Source of the DNA: Antedon mediterranea
Lineage: Eukaryota > Echinodermata > Crinoidea > Comatulida > Antedonidae
NCBI RefSeq assembly: GCF_964355755.1
Contig: NC_092675.1
Span: 13,841,312 to 13,905,311, forward strand
DNA length: 64,000 nt
Direction: 5' to 3'
Shown here: positions 47,917-61,963 of the stretch, piece after piece
How the letters are laid out: every line of letters begins with the position of its first letter
Position numbering within the stretch: the stretch's first letter is position 1
Notes under the pieces: generated by a model
Database searches by the model: none
Seen by the model: only the letters and a program-made list of their open reading frames with translations
Told to the model about the DNA's origin: nothing
Made by a program: the position numbers and the translations under genes

Positions 47917-50900
47917 GACCATTTTGTGATTTTCGAAAAAAATTGTTAACATAAAAACACCAAAGTGCTTAAAATCACATTATAAACCGTTTTAGACCAT
48001 TTTGAGCATTTCGATAACACTTTTCACACAAAAACATCAAAGAGCACAAAATAGCTTAATATCGTATTTAAAAACGTTTTAGACCATTTTGAGCATTTAG
48101 ACAAAACTTTTTCACACAAAACACCAAAGTGCTTAGAATAGCTTCAAATCGCATTTGGAGACGTTTTAGACCATTTTGTGATTTTTGAAAAAACTTGTTA
48201 ACATAAAAACACCAAAGTGCTTAGAATAGCTTCAAATCACATTTGGAGACGTTTTAGACCATTTTGTGATTTTCGAAAAAACTTGTTAACATAAAAACAC
48301 GAAAGTGCTTAGAATAGCTTCAAATCGCATTTGGAAACGTTTTAGACCATTTTGTGATTTTCGAAAAAACTTGTTAACATAAAAACACGAAAGTGCTTAG
48401 AATAGCTTCAAATCGCATTTGGAAACGTTTTAGACCATTTTGTGATTTTCGAAAAAAATTGTTAACATAAAAACACCAAAGTGTTTAGAATAGCTTCAAA
48501 TCGCATTTGGAGAAGTTTTAGACCAATTTGTGATTTTCGAAAAAACTTATCAACATAAAAACACCAAAGGGTTTAGAATAGCTTCAAATCGCATTTGGAG
48601 ACGTTTTAGACCATTTTGTGATTTTCGAAAAAACTTGTTAACATAAAAACACGAAACTGCTTAGAATAGCTTCAAATCGCATTTGGAAACGTTTTAGACC
48701 ATTTTGTGATTTTCGAAAAAACTTGTTAACATAAAAACATGAAAGTGCTTAGAATAGCTTCAAATCGTATTTGGAGACGTTTTAGACCATTTTGTGATTT
48801 TCGAAAAAAAATTGTTAACATAAAAACACCAAAGTGCTTAGAATAGCTTCAAATCGCATTTGGAGACGTTTTAGACCATTTTGTGCATTTCGATGAAACT
48901 TGGTTACACAAAAACATCAAAGTGCTTAAAATCACATTATAAACCATTTTAGACCATTTTGAGCATTTCGATAACACTTTTCACACAAAAACATCAAAGA
49001 GCACAAAATAGCTTAATATCGTATTTAAAAACGTTTTAGACCATTTTGAGCATTTCGACAAAACTTTTTCACACAAAACACCAAAGTGCTTAGAATAGCT
49101 TCAAATCGCATTTGGAGACGTTTTAGACCATTTTGTGATTTTCGAAAAAACTTGTTAACATAAAAACATCAAAGTGTACAGAATAACTTCAAATCGCATT
49201 TGGAGACCGTTTTAGGCCAATTTGTGATTTTCGAAAAAACTTGTTAACCTAAAAATACCAAAGTGTTTAGAATAGCTTCAAATCGCATTTGGAGACGTTT
49301 TAGACCATTTTGTGATTTTCGAAAAAACTTGTTAACATAAAAACACCAAAGTGCTTCAAATCGCATTTGGAGACATTTTAGACCAATTTGTGATTTTTGA
49401 AAAAACTTGTCAACATAAAAACACCAAAGTGTTTAGAATAGCTTCAAATCGCATTTGGAGACGTTTTAGACCATTTTGTGATTTTGAAAAAACTTGTTAA
49501 CACAAAAACATCAAAGTGCTTAAAATCACATTATAAACCGTTTTAGACCATTTTGAGCATTTCGATAACACTTTTCACACAAAAACATCAAAGAGCACAA
49601 AATAGCTTAATATCGTATTTAAAAACGTTTTAGACCATTTTGAGCATTTCGACAAAACTTTTTCACACAAAACACCAAAGTGCTTAGAATAGCTTCAAAT
49701 CGCATTTGGAGACGTTTTAGACCAATTTGTGCATTTCGATGAAACTTGATTACACAAAAACACCAAAGTGCTTAAAATCACATTATAAACCGTTTTAGAC
49801 CATTTTGAGCATTTCGATAACACTTTTCACACAAAAACATCAAAGAGCACAAAATAGCTTAATATCGTATTTAAAAACGTTTTAGACCATTTTGAGCATT
49901 TAGACAAAACTTTTTCACACAAAACACCAAAGTGCTTAGAATAGCTTCAAATCGCATTTGGAGACGTTTTAGACCATTTTGTGATTTTCGAAAAAACTTG
50001 TTAACATAAAAACACGAAAGTGCTTAGAATAGCTTCAAATCGCATTTGGAAACGTTTTATTCCATTTTGTGATTTTCGAAAAAAATTGTTAACATAAAAA
50101 CACCAAAGTGCTTAGAATCACATTATAAACCGTTTTAGACCATTTTGAGCATTTCGATAACAATTTTCACACAAAAACATCAAAGAGCACAAAATAGCTT
50201 AATATCGTATTTAAAAATGTTTTAGACCATTTTGAGCATTTAGAAAAAACTTTTTCACACAAAACACCAAAGTGCTTAGAATAGCTTCAAATCGCATTTG
50301 GAGACGGTTTAGACCATTTTGTGATTTTGAAAAAACTTGTTAACATAAAAACACCAAAGTGCTTAGAATAGCTTCAAATCGAATTTGGAGACGTTTTAGA
50401 CCATTTTGTGATTTTCGAAAAAACTTGTTAACATAAAAACACCAAAGTGCTTAGAATAGCTTCAAATCACATTTGGAGACGTTTTAGACCATTTTGTGAT
50501 TTTTGAAAAAACTTGTTAACATAAAAACACGAAAGTGCTTAGAATAGCTTCAAATCACATTTGGAGACGTTTTAGACCATTTTGTGATTTTCGAAAAAGA
50601 TTGTTAACATAAAAACACCAAAGTGCTTAGAATCACATTATAAACCGTTTTAGACCATTTTGAGCATTTCAATAACAATTTTCACACAAAAACATCAAAG
50701 AGCACAAAATAGCTTAATATCGTATTTAAAAATGTTTTAGACCATTTTGAGCATTTAGATAAAACTTTTTCACACAAAACACCAAAGTGCTTAGAATAGC
50801 TTCAAATCGAATTTGGAGACAGTTTAGACCATTTTGTGATTTTGAAAAAACTTGTTAACATAAAAACACCAAAGTGCTTAGAATAGCTTCAAATTGCATT

Positions 50901-53398
50901 TGGAGACGTTTTAGACCATTTTGTGATTTTCGAAAAAACTTGTTAACATAAAAACACCAAAGTGCTTAGAATAGCTTAAAATCGTATTTGGAGACGTTTT
51001 AGACCATTTTGAGATTTTCGAAAAAACTTGGTTACACAAAAACATCAAAGTGCTTAAAATCACATTATAAACCGTTTTAGACCATTTTGAGCATTTCGAT
51101 AACACTTTTCACACAAAAACATCAAAGAGCACAAAATAGCTTAATATCGTATTTAAAAACGTTTTAGACCATTTTGAGCATTTCGACAAAACTTTTTCAC
51201 ACAAAACACCAAAGTGCTTAGAATAGCTTCAAATCGCATTTGGAGACGTTTTAGACCATTTTGTGATTTTCGAAAAAACTTGTTAACATAAAAACATCAA
51301 AGTGTACAGAATAACTTCAAATCGCATTTGGAGACCGTTTTAGGCCAATTTGTGATTTTCGAAAAAACTTGTTAACCTAAAAATACCAAAGTGTTTAGAA
51401 TAGCTTCAAATCGCATTTGGAGACGTTTTAGACCATTTTGTGATTTTCGAAAAAACTTCTTAACATAAAAACACCAAAGTGCTTCAAATCGCATTTGGAG
51501 ACATTTTAGACCAATTTGTGATTTTTGAAAAAACTTGTTAACATAAAAACACCAAAGTGCTTACAATAGCTTCAAATCGTATTTGGAGACGTTTTAGACC
51601 ATTTTGTGATTTTCGAAAAAACTTGTTAACATAAAAACACCAAAGTACTTAGAATAGCTTCAAATCGCATTTGGAGACGTTTTAGACCATTTTATGCATT
51701 TCGATGAAACTTGGTTACACAAAAACATCAAAGTGCTTAAAATCACATTATAATCCGTTTTAGACCATTTTGAGCATTTCGATAACACTTTTCACACAAA
51801 AACATCAAAGAGCACAAAATAGCTTAATATCGTATTTAAAAACGTTTTAGACCATTTTGAGCATTTCGACAAAACTTTTTCACACAAAACACCAAAGTGC
51901 TTAGAATAGCTTCAAATCGCATTTGGAGACGTTTTAGACCATTTTGTGATTTTCGAAAAAAATTGTTAACATAAAAAAATAAAAGTGTACAGAATAGCTT
52001 CAAATCGCATTTGGAGACCGTTTTAGGCCAATTTGTGATTTTCGAAAAAACTTGTTAACCTAAAAATACCAAAGTGTTTAGAATAGCTTCAAATCGCATT
52101 TGGAGACCTTTTAGACCATTTTGTGATTTTCGAAAAAACTTGTTAACATAAAAACACCAAAGTGCTTAGAATAGCTTCAAATCGCATTTGGAGACATTTT
52201 AGACCAATTTGTGATTTTCGAAAAAACTTGTCAACATAAAAACACCAAAGTGTTTAGAATAGCTTCAAATCGCATTTGGAGACGTTTTAGACCTATTTGT
52301 GATTTTCGAAAAAACTTATCAACATAAAAACACCAAAGGGTTTAGAATATCTTCAAATCGCATTTGGAGACGTTTTAGACCATTTTGTGATTTTCGAAAA
52401 AACTTGTTAACATAAAAACACCAAAGTGCTTAGAATAGCTTCAAATCGCATTTGGAGACGTTTTAGACCAATTTGTGATTTTCGAAAAAACTTATCAACA
52501 TAAAAACACCAAAGGGTTTAGAATAGCTTCAAATCGCATTTGGAGACGTTTTAGACCATTTTGTGATTTTGAAAAAACTTGTTAACACAAAAACATCACA
52601 GTGCTTAAAATCACATTATAAACCGTTTTAGACCATTTTGAGCATTTCGATAACACTTTTCACACAAAAACATCAAAGAGCACAAAATAGCTTAATATCG
52701 TATTTAAAAACGTTTTAGACCATTTTGAGCATTTCGACAAAACTTTTTCACACAAAACACCAAAGTGCTTAGAATAGCTTCAAATTGCATTTGGAGACGT
52801 TTTAGACCAATTTGTGCATTTCGATGAAACTTGATTACACAAAAACATCAAAGTGCTTAAAATCACATCATAAACCGTTTTAGACCATTTTTTAGCATTT
52901 CGATAACACTTTTCACACAAAAACATCAAAGAGCACAAAATAGCTTAATATCGTATTTAAAAACGTTTTAGACCATTTTGAGCATTTCGACAAAACTTTT
53001 TCACACAAAACACCAAAGTGCTTAGAATAGCTTCAAATCGCATTTGGAGACGTTTTAGACCATTTTGTGCATTTCGATGAAACTTGGTTACACAAAAACA
53101 TCAAAGTGCTTAAAATCACATTATAAATCGTTTTAGACCATTTTGAGCATTTCGACAAAACTTTTTCACACCAAATACCAAAGTGCTTAGAATAGCTTCA
53201 AATCGCATTTCGAGACGTTTTAGACCATTTTGTGATTTTCGAAAAAACTTTTTAACATAAAAACACCAAAGTGCTTAGAATAGCTTCAAATCACATTTGG
53301 AGACATTTTAGACCATTTTGTGATTTTCGAAAAAACTTGTTAACATAAAAACACGAAAGTGCTTAGAATAGCTTCAAATCGCATTTGGAAACGTTTTA
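47917..53398. repeat. Large tandem HOR unit 2 (5,482 bp)
   Basis: Copy of 42,094-47,916. Offsets are 5,823 before the 694-bp difference, 5,129 after it (GAAACTGC at 48,654, E at 51,002, CATAAAAAAATAAAAG at 51,970), and 5,481 after the 352-bp insertion. Private changes include GAGAAGTTTTAG near 48,515 and GACCATTTTTTAGCATTTCG near 52,885, the latter adding one base. The sequence after its end (53,399) resumes with an ordinary F rather than a third copy. Confidence 0.9.
52114..52465. repeat. Insertion of four A monomers (352 bp) in unit 2
   Basis: Exactly 4 x 88 bp present here and absent between 46,9xx and 47.0 kb of unit 1. Preceded by GAGACCTTTTAGACC, which is also found near 39,866 but not in unit 1. 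The inserted monomers include GACCTATTTG and GAATATCTTC; the latter also occurs near 741. The source was therefore a block like 39.8 kb or the left window edge. Confidence 0.87.
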
Positions 53399-53827
53399 GA
53401 CCATTTTGTGATTTTCGAAAAAAATTGTTAACATAAAAACACCAAAGTGCTTAGAATCACATTATAAACCGTTTTAGACCATTTTGAGCATTTCGATAAC
53501 AATTTTCACACAAAAACATCAAAGAGCACAAAATAGCTTAATATCGTATTTAAAAATGTTTTAGACCATTTTGAGCATTTAGATAAAACTTTTTCACACA
53601 AAACACCAAAGTGCTTAGAATAGCTTCAAATCGCATTTGGAGACGTTTTAGACCATTTTGTGATTTTTGAAAAAAACTTGTTAACATAAAAACACCAAAG
53701 TGCTTAGAATAGCTTCAAATCGCATTTGGAGACGTTTTAGACCATTTTGTGATTTTCGAAAAAACTTGTTAACATAAAAACACCAAAGTGCTTAGAATAG
53801 CTTCAAATCGTATTTGGAGACGTTTTA
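53399..53827. repeat. F-B-C-A-A linker between tandem unit 2 and second-family copy 2
   Basis: One pentamer of 429 bp; the first A has an additional base (TTTTTGAAAAAAACTTG, also seen near 31,003). It has the B3 and C3 forms. It joins the 5.5-kb unit to the E monomer at 53,828, whose B has CACTTTTGACAC as at 8,052 and 12,495. Confidence 0.85.
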
Positions 53828-55526
53828 GACCATTTTGAGATTTTCGAAAAAACTTCGTTACACAAAAACATCAAAGTGCTTAAAATCACATTATAAACCG
53901 TTTTAGACCATTTTGAGCATTTCGATAACACTTTTGACACAAAAACATCAAAGAGCACAAAATAGCTTAATATCGTATTTAAAAACGTTTTAGACCATTT
54001 TGAGCATTTCGACAAAACTTTTTCACACAAAACACCAAAGTGCTTAGAATAGCTTCAAATCGCATTTGGAGACGTTTTAGACCAATTTGTGCATTTCGAT
54101 GAAACTTGATTACACAAAAACATCAAAGTGCTTAAAATCACATTATAAACCGTTTTAGACCATTTTGAGCATTTCGATAACACTTTTCACACAAAAACAT
54201 CAAAGAGCACAAAATAGCTTAATATCGTATTTAAAAAAGTTTTAGACCATTTTGAGCATTTAGACAAAACTTTTTCACACAAAACACCAAAGTGCTTAGA
54301 ATAGCTTCAAATCGCATTTGGAGACGTTTTAGACCATTTTGTGCATTTCGATGGAACTTGGTTACACAAAAACATCAAAGTGCTTAAAATCACATTATAA
54401 ATCGTTTTAGACCATTTTGAGCATTTCGACAAAACTTTTTCACACAAAATACAAAAGTGCTTAGAATAGCTTCAAATCGCATTTGGAGACGTTTGAGACC
54501 ATTTTGTGATTTTCGAAAAAACTTTTTAACATAAAAACACCAAAGTGCTTAGAATAGCTTCAAATCACATTTGGAGACGTTTTAGACCATTTTGTGATTT
54601 TCGAAAAAACTTGTTAACATAAAAACACGAAAGTGCTTAGAATAGCTTCAAATCGCATTTAGAAACGTTTTAGACCATTTTGTGATTTTCGAAAAAAATT
54701 GTTAACATAAAAACACCAAAGTGCTAAGAATCACATTATAAACCGTTTTAGATCATTTTGAGCATTTCGATAACAATTTTCACACAAAAACATCAAAGAG
54801 CACAAAATAGCTTAATATCGTATTTAAAAATGTTTTAGACCATTTTGAGCATTTAGATAAAACTTTTTCACACAAAACACCAAAGTGCTTAGAATAGCTT
54901 CAAATCGCATTTGGAGACGTTTTAGACCAATTTGTGATTTTTGAAAAAACTTGTTAACATAAAAACACCAAAGTGCTTAGAATAGCTTCAAATCACATTT
55001 GGAGACGTTTTAGACCATTTTGTGATTTTGAACAAACTTGTTAACATAAAAACACCAAAGTGCTTAGAATAGCTTCAAATCGCATTTGGAGACCTTTTAG
55101 ACCATTTTGTGATTTTGAACAAACTTGTTAACATAAAAACACCAAAGTGCTTAGAATAGCTTCAAATCGCATTTGGAGACGTTTTAGACCATTTTGTGAT
55201 TTTCGAAAAAACTTGTTAACATAAAAACACCAAAGTGCTTAGAATAGCTTCAAATCGTATTTGGAGACGTTTTAGACCATTTTGAGATTTTCGAAAAAAC
55301 TTGGTTACACAAAAACATCAAAGTGCTTAAAATCACATTATAAACCGTTTTAGACCATTTTGAGCATTTCGATAACACTTTTCACACAAAAACATCAAAG
55401 AGCACAAAATAGCTTAATATCGTATTTAAAAACGTTTTAGACCATTTTGAGCATTTAGACAAAACTTTTTCACACAAAACACCAAAGTGCTTAGAATAGC
55501 TTCAAATCGCATTTGGAGACGTTTTA

Positions 55527-55581
55527 GACCATTTTGTGCATTTCGATGAAACTTGGTTACACAAAAACATAAATCGTTTTA
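55527..55581 (+). repeat. 55-bp truncated D monomer
   Basis: A D monomer of the GGTTAC type runs ACAAAAACAT directly into AAATCGTTTTAG, losing 23 bases of its right half. The ends of the loss share AT, consistent with a short-homology deletion. The corresponding D at 30,396 is full length, so the deletion is private to this copy. Confidence 0.88.
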
Positions 55582-56777
55582 GACCATTTTGAGCATTTCG
55601 ACAAAACTTTTTCACACAAAATACCAAAGTGCTTAGAATAGCTTCAAATCACATTTGGAGACATTTTAGACCATTTTGTGATTTTCGAAAAAACTTGTTA
55701 ACATAAAAACACGAAAGTGCTTAGAATATCTTCAAATCGCATTTGGAAACGTTTTAGACCATTTTGTGATTTTCGAAAAAAATTGTTAACATAAAAACAC
55801 CAAAGTGCTTAGAATCACATTATAAACCGTTTTAGACCATTTTGAGCATTTCGATAACAATTTTCACACAAAAACATCAAAGAGCACAAAATAGCTTAAT
55901 ATCGTATTTAAAAATGTTTTAGACCATTTTGAGCATTTAGATAAAACTTTTTCACACAAAACACCAAAGTCCTTAGAATAGCTTCAAATCGCATTTGGAG
56001 ACGTTTTAGACCATTTTGTGATTTTTTAAAAAACTTGTTAACATAAAAACACCAAAGTGCTTAGAATAGCTTCAAATCACATTTGGAGACGTTTTAGACC
56101 ATTTTGTGATTTTCGAAAAAACTTTTTAACATAAAAACACCAAAGTGCTTAGAATAGCTTCAAATCACATTTGGAGACGTTTTAGACCATTTTGTGATTT
56201 TTGAAAAAACTTGTTAACATAAAAACACGAAAGTGCTTAGAATAGCTTCAAATCGCATTTGAAAACGTTTTAGACCATTTTGTGATTTTCGAAAAAGATT
56301 GTTAACATAAAAACACCAAAGTGCTTAGAATCACATTATAAACCGTTTTAGACCATTTTGAGCATTTCGATAACAATTTTCACACAAAAACATCAAAGAG
56401 CACAAAATAGCTTAATATCGTATTTAAAAATGTTTTAGACCATTTTGAGCATTTAGATAAAACTTTTTCACACAAAACACCAAAGTGCTTAGAATAGCTT
56501 CAAATCGCATTTTGAGACGGTTTAGACCATTTTGTGATTTTGAAAAAACTTGTTAACATAAAAACACCAAAGTGCTTAGAATAGCTTCAAATCGCATTTG
56601 GAGACGTTTTAGACCATTTTGTGATTTTCGAAAAAACTTGTTAACATAAAAACACCAAAGTGCTTAGAATAGCTTCAAATCGTATTTGGAGACGTTTTAG
56701 ACCATTTTGAGATTTTCGAAAAAACTTGGTTACACAAAAACATCAAAGTGCTTAAAATCACATTATAAACCGTTTTA

Positions 56778-56856
56778 GACCATTTTGATAACACTTTTCA
56801 CACAAAAACATCAAAGAGCACAAAATAGCTTAATATCGTATTTAAAAACGTTTTAG
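56778..56856 (+). repeat. B monomer with 9-bp deletion
   Basis: GACCATTTTGATAACAC replaces the usual GACCATTTTGAGCATTTCGA followed by TAACAC, losing nine bases between repeated GA dinucleotides. It changes the offset to the first family copy from 23,910 to 23,901. The counterpart B at 32,868 is intact. Confidence 0.88.
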
Positions 56857-57447
56857 ACCATTTTGAGCATTTCGACAAAACTTTTTTACACAAAACACCA
56901 AAGTGCTTAGAATAGCTTAAAATCGCATTTGGAGACGTTTTAGACCAATTTGTGCATTTCGATGAAACTTGATTACACAAAAACATCAAAGTGCTTAAAA
57001 TCACATTATAAACCGTTTTAGACCATTTTGAGCATTTCGATAACACTTTTCACACAAAAACATCAAAGAGCACAAAATAGCTTAATATCGTATTTAAAAA
57101 CGTTTTAGACCATTTTGAGCATTTAGACAAAACTTTTTCACACTAAACACCAAAGTGCTTAGAATAGCTTCAAATCGCATTTGGAGACGTTTTAGACCAT
57201 TTTGTGCATTTCGATGAAACTTGGTTACACAAAAACATCAAAGTGCTTAAAATCACATTATAAATCGTTTTAGACCATTTTGAGCATTTCGACAAAACTT
57301 TTTCACACAAAATACCAAAGTGCTCAGAATAGCTTCAAATCGCATTTGGAGACGTTTTAGACCATTTTGTGATTTTCGAAAAAACTTTTTAACATAAAAA
57401 CACCAAAGTGCTTAGAATAGCTTCAAATCACATTTGGAGACGTTTTA

Positions 57448-57485
57448 GACCATAAGTGCTTAGAATCACATTATAAACCGTTTTA
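57448..57485 (+). repeat. 38-bp truncated monomer (third of four)
   Basis: Counterpart of 33,547 at offset 23,901. It lacks the GTGCGTAG change seen in that copy, so that substitution arose after the copies separated, or was corrected here. Confidence 0.9.
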
Positions 57486-58000
57486 GACCATTTTGAGCAT
57501 TTCGATAACAATTTTAACACAAAAACATCAAAGAGCACAAAATAGCTTAATATCGTATTTAAAAATGTTTTAGACCATTTTGAGCATTTAGATAAAACTT
57601 TTTCACACAAAACACCAAAGTGCTTAGAATAGCTTCAAATCGCATTTGGAGACGTTTTAGACCAATTTGTGATTTTTGAAAAAACTTGTTAACATAAAAA
57701 CACCAAAGTGCTTAGAATAGCTTCAAATCACATTTGGAGACGTTTTAGACCATTTTGTGATTTTGAACAAACTTGTTAACATAAAAACACCAAAGTGCTT
57801 AGAATAGCTTCAAATCGCATTTGGAGACGTTTTAGACCATTTTGTGATTTTCGAAAAAACTTGTTAACATAAAAACACCAAAGTGCTTAGAATAGCTTCA
57901 AATCGTATTTGGAGACGTTTTAGACCATTTTGAGATTTTCGAAAAAACTTGGTTACACAAAAACATCAAAGTGCTTAAAATCACATTATAAACCGTTTTA

Positions 58001-58079
58001 GACCATTTTGAGCATTTCGATAACACTTTTCACATCAAAGAGCACAAAATAGCTTAATATCGTATTTAAAAACGTTTTA
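58001..58079 (+). repeat. B monomer at the junction of a 260-bp deletion
   Basis: TTTTCACATCAAAGAGCAC replaces TTTTCACAC followed by AAAAACATCAAAGAGC. Compared with 34,100-34,380, eight bases plus one whole C-D-B set (252 bp) are missing. The C that follows is of the ATTTAGAC form, as expected if the deletion jumped from the first B to the second. Confidence 0.87.
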
Positions 58080-58419
58080 GACCATTTTGAGCATTTAGAC
58101 AAAACTTTTTCACACAAAACACCAAAGTGCTTAGAATAGCTTCAAATCGCATTTGGAGACGTTTTAGACCATTTTGTGCATTTCGATGAAACTTGGTTAC
58201 ACAAAAACATCAAAGTGCTTAAAATCACATTATAAATCGTTTTAGACCAGTTTGAGCATTTCGACAAAACTTTTTCACACAAAATACCAAAGTGCTTAGA
58301 ATAGCTTCAAATCGCATTTCGAGACGTTTTAGACCATTTTGTGATTTTCGAAAAAACTTTTTAACATAAAAACACCAAAGTGCTTAGAATAGCTTCAAAT
58401 CACATTTGGAGACGTTTTA

Positions 58420-58457
58420 GACCATAAGTGCTTAGAATCACATTATAAACCGTTTTA
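58420..58457 (+). repeat. 38-bp truncated monomer (fourth of four)
   Basis: Counterpart of 34,779 at offset 23,641. The drop from 23,901 equals the 260-bp deletion that lies between the third and fourth truncated monomers in this copy. Confidence 0.9.
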
Positions 58458-60520
58458 GACCATTTTGAGCATTTCGATAACAATTTTCACACAAAAACAT
58501 CAAAGAGCACAAAATAGCTTAATATCGTATTTAAAAATGTTTTAGACCATTTTGAGCATTTAGATAAAACTTTTTCACACAAAACACCAAAGTGCTTAGA
58601 ATAGCTTCAAATCACATTTGGAGACGTTTTAGACCATTTTGTGATTTTCGAAAAAACTTGTTAACATAAAAACACGAAAGTGCTTAGAATAGCTTCAAAT
58701 CGCATTTGGAAACGTTTAAGACCATTTAGTAATTTTCGAAAAAAACTTGTTAACATAAAAACACGAAAGTGCTTAGAATAGCTTCAAATCGCATTTGGAA
58801 ACGTTTTAGACCATTTTGTGATTTTCGAAAAAAATTGTTAACATAAAAACACCAAAGTGTTTAGAATAGCTTCAAATCGCATTTGGAGACGTTTTAGACC
58901 AATTTGTGATTTTCGAAAAAACTTATCAACATAAAAACACCAAAGGGTTTAGAATAGCTTCAAATCGCATTTGGAGACGTTTTAGACCATTTTGTGATTT
59001 TCGAAAAAACTTGTTAACATAAAAACACGAAAGTGCTTAGAATAGCTTCAAATCGCATTTGGAAACGTTTTAGACCATTTTGTGATTTTCGAAAAAACTT
59101 GTTAACATAAAAACATGAAAGTGCTTAGAATAGCTTCAAATCGTATTTGGAGACGTTTTAGACCATTTTGTGATTTTCGAAAAAACTTGTTAACATAAAA
59201 ACACCAAAGTGCTTAGAATAGCTTCAAATCGCATTTGGAGACGTTTTAGACCATTTTGTGCATTTCGATGAAACTTGGTTACACAAAAACATCAAAGTGC
59301 TTAAAATCACATTATAAACCATTTTAGACCATTTTGAGCATTTCGATAACACTTTTCACACAAAAACATCAAAGAGCACAAAATAGCTTAATATCGTATT
59401 TAAAAACGTTTTAGACCATTTTGAGCATTTAGACAAAACTTTTTCACACAAAACTCCAAAGTGCTTAGAATAGCTTCAAATCGCATTTGGAGACGTTTTA
59501 GAACATTTTGTGTTTTTCGAAAAAACCTGTTAACATAAAAACACCAAAGTGCTTAGAATAGCTTCAAATCGCATTTGGAGACTATTTAGACCATTTTGTG
59601 ATTTTTGAAAAAACTTGTTAACATAAAAACACGAAAGTGCTTAGAATAGCTTCAAATCGCATTTGGAAACGTTTTAGACCATTTTGTGATTTTCGAAAAA
59701 GATTGTTAACATAAAAACACCAATGTGCTTAGAATCACATTATACACCGTTTTAGACCATTTTGAGCATTTCGATAACAATTTTCACACAAAAACATCAA
59801 AGGGCACAAAATAGCTTAATATCGTATTTAAAAATGTTTTAGACCATTTTGAGCATTTAGATAAAACTTTTTCACACAAAACACCAAAGTGCTTAGAATA
59901 GCTTCAAATCGCATTTGGAGACGGTTTAGAACATTTTGTGATTTTGAAAAAACTTGTTAACATAAAAACACCAAAGTGCTTAGAATAGCTTCAAATCGCA
60001 TTTGGAGACGTTTTAGACCATTTTGTGATTTTCGAAAAAACTTGTTAACATAAAAACACCAAAGTGCTTAGAATAGCTTCAAATCGTATTTGGAAACGTT
60101 TTAGACCATTTTGAGATTTTCGAAAAAACTTGGTTACACAAAAACATCAAAGTGCTTAAAATCACATTATAAACCGTTTTAGACCATTTTGAGCATTTCG
60201 ATAACACTTTTCACATAAAAACATCAAAGAGCACAAAATAGCTTAATATCGTATTTAAAAACGTTTTAGACCATTTTGAGCATTTCGACAAAACTTTTTC
60301 ACACAAAACACCAAAGTGCTTAGAATAGCTTCAAATCGCATTTGGAGACGTTTTAGACCAATTTGTGCATTTCGATGAAACTTGATTACACAAAAACATC
60401 AAAGTGCTTAAAATCACATTATAAACCGTTTTAGACCATTTTGAGCATTTCGATAACACTTTTCACACAAAAACATCAAAGAGCACAAAATAGCTTAATA
60501 TCGTATTTAAAAACGTTTTA

Positions 60521-60603
60521 GACCATGATTTTCGAAAAAACTTGTTAACATAAAAACACCAAAGTGCTTAGAATAGCTTCAAATCACATTTGGAGACGTT
60601 TTA
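60521..60603 (+). repeat. 83-bp A monomer with 5-bp boundary deletion (copy 2)
   Basis: Exact positional counterpart of 36,968-37,050 in the second copy of the segmental duplication, with the same B-to-A junction and the same lost bases. Confidence 0.9.
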
Positions 60604-61963
60604 GACCAATTTGTGATTTTCGAAAAAACTTATCAACATAAAAACACCAAAGGGCTTAGAATAGCTTCAAATCGCATTTGGAGACTATTTAGACCATTTT
60701 GTGATTTTTGAAAAAACTTGTTAACATAAAAACACGAAAGTGCTTAGAATAGCTTCAAATCGCATTTGGAAACGTTTTATTCCATTTTGTGATTTTCGAA
60801 AAAGATTGTTAACATAAAAACACCAATGTGCTTAGAATCACATTATAAACCGTTTTAGACAATTTTGAGCATTTCGATAACAATTTTCACACAAAAACAT
60901 CAAAGAGCACAAAATAGCTTAATATCGTATTTAAAAATGTTTTAGACCATTTTGAGCATTTAGATAAAACTTTTTCACACAAAACACCAAAGTGCTTAGA
61001 ATAGCTTCAAATCGCATTTGGAGACGGTTTAGAACATTTTGTGATTTTGAAAAAACTTGTTAACATAAAAACACCAAAGTGCTTAGAATAGCTTCAAATC
61101 ACATTTGGAGACGTTTTAGACCATTTTGTGATTTTCGAAAAAACTTGTTAACATAAAAACACCAAAGTGCTTAGAATAGCTTCAAATCGTATTTGGAGAC
61201 GTTTTAGACCATTTTGAGATTTTCGAAAAAACTTGGTTACACAAAAACATCAAAGTGCTTAAAATCACATTATAAACCGTTTTAGACCATTTTGAGCATT
61301 TCGATAACACTTTTCACACAAAAACATCAAAGAGCACAAAATAGCTTAATATCGTATTTAAAAACGTTTTAGACCATTTTGAGCATTTCGACAAAACTTT
61401 TTCACACAAAACACCAAAGTGCTTAGAATAGCTTCAAATCGCATTTGGAGACGTTTTAGACCAATTTGTGCATTTCGATGAAACTTGATTACACAAAAAC
61501 ATCAAAGTGCTTAAAATCACATTATAAACCGTTTTAGACCATTTTGAGCATTTCGATAACACTTTTCACACAAAAACATCAAAGAGCACAAAATAGCTTA
61601 ATATCGTATTTAAAAACGTTTTAGACCATTTTGAGCATTTAGACAAAACTTTTTCACACAAAACACCAAAGTGCTTAGAATAGCTTCAAATCGCATTTGG
61701 AGACGTTTTAGACCATGTTGTGCATTTCGATGAAACTTGGTTACACAAAAACATCAAAGTGCTTAAAATCACATTATAAATCGTTTTAGACCATTTTGAG
61801 CATTTCGACAAAACTTTTTCACACAAAATACCAAAGTGCTTAGAATAGCTTCAAATCGCATTTGGAGACGTTTTAGACCATTTTGTGATTTTCGAAAAAA
61901 CTTTTTAACATAAAAACACCAAAGTGCTTAGAATAGCTTCAAATCACATTTGGAGACGTTTTA

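Larger units (their letters stand above)
53828..61963. repeat. Second HOR family, copy 2 (about 8.1 kb)
   Basis: Duplicate of 28,784-38,410 about 23.6-25 kb away. The offset changes stepwise at identifiable indels: 25,018 up to E at 56,700; 23,910 then 23,901 after a 9-bp loss near 56,786; 23,641 after a 260-bp loss near 58,034; 23,553 after loss of one A monomer near 58.6 kb, then constant to 61,963. Copy 1 also has 1,108 bp (31,682-32,789) absent here. Its first unit has one extra trimer compared with copy 1. Confidence 0.9.

Noticed and set aside
42094-53398. Assembly artefact as the explanation of the tandem units
   Set aside because: Each unit has private insertions (694 bp and 352 bp) and private substitutions, which simple duplication by an assembler would not create. 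It cannot be fully excluded without the reads.
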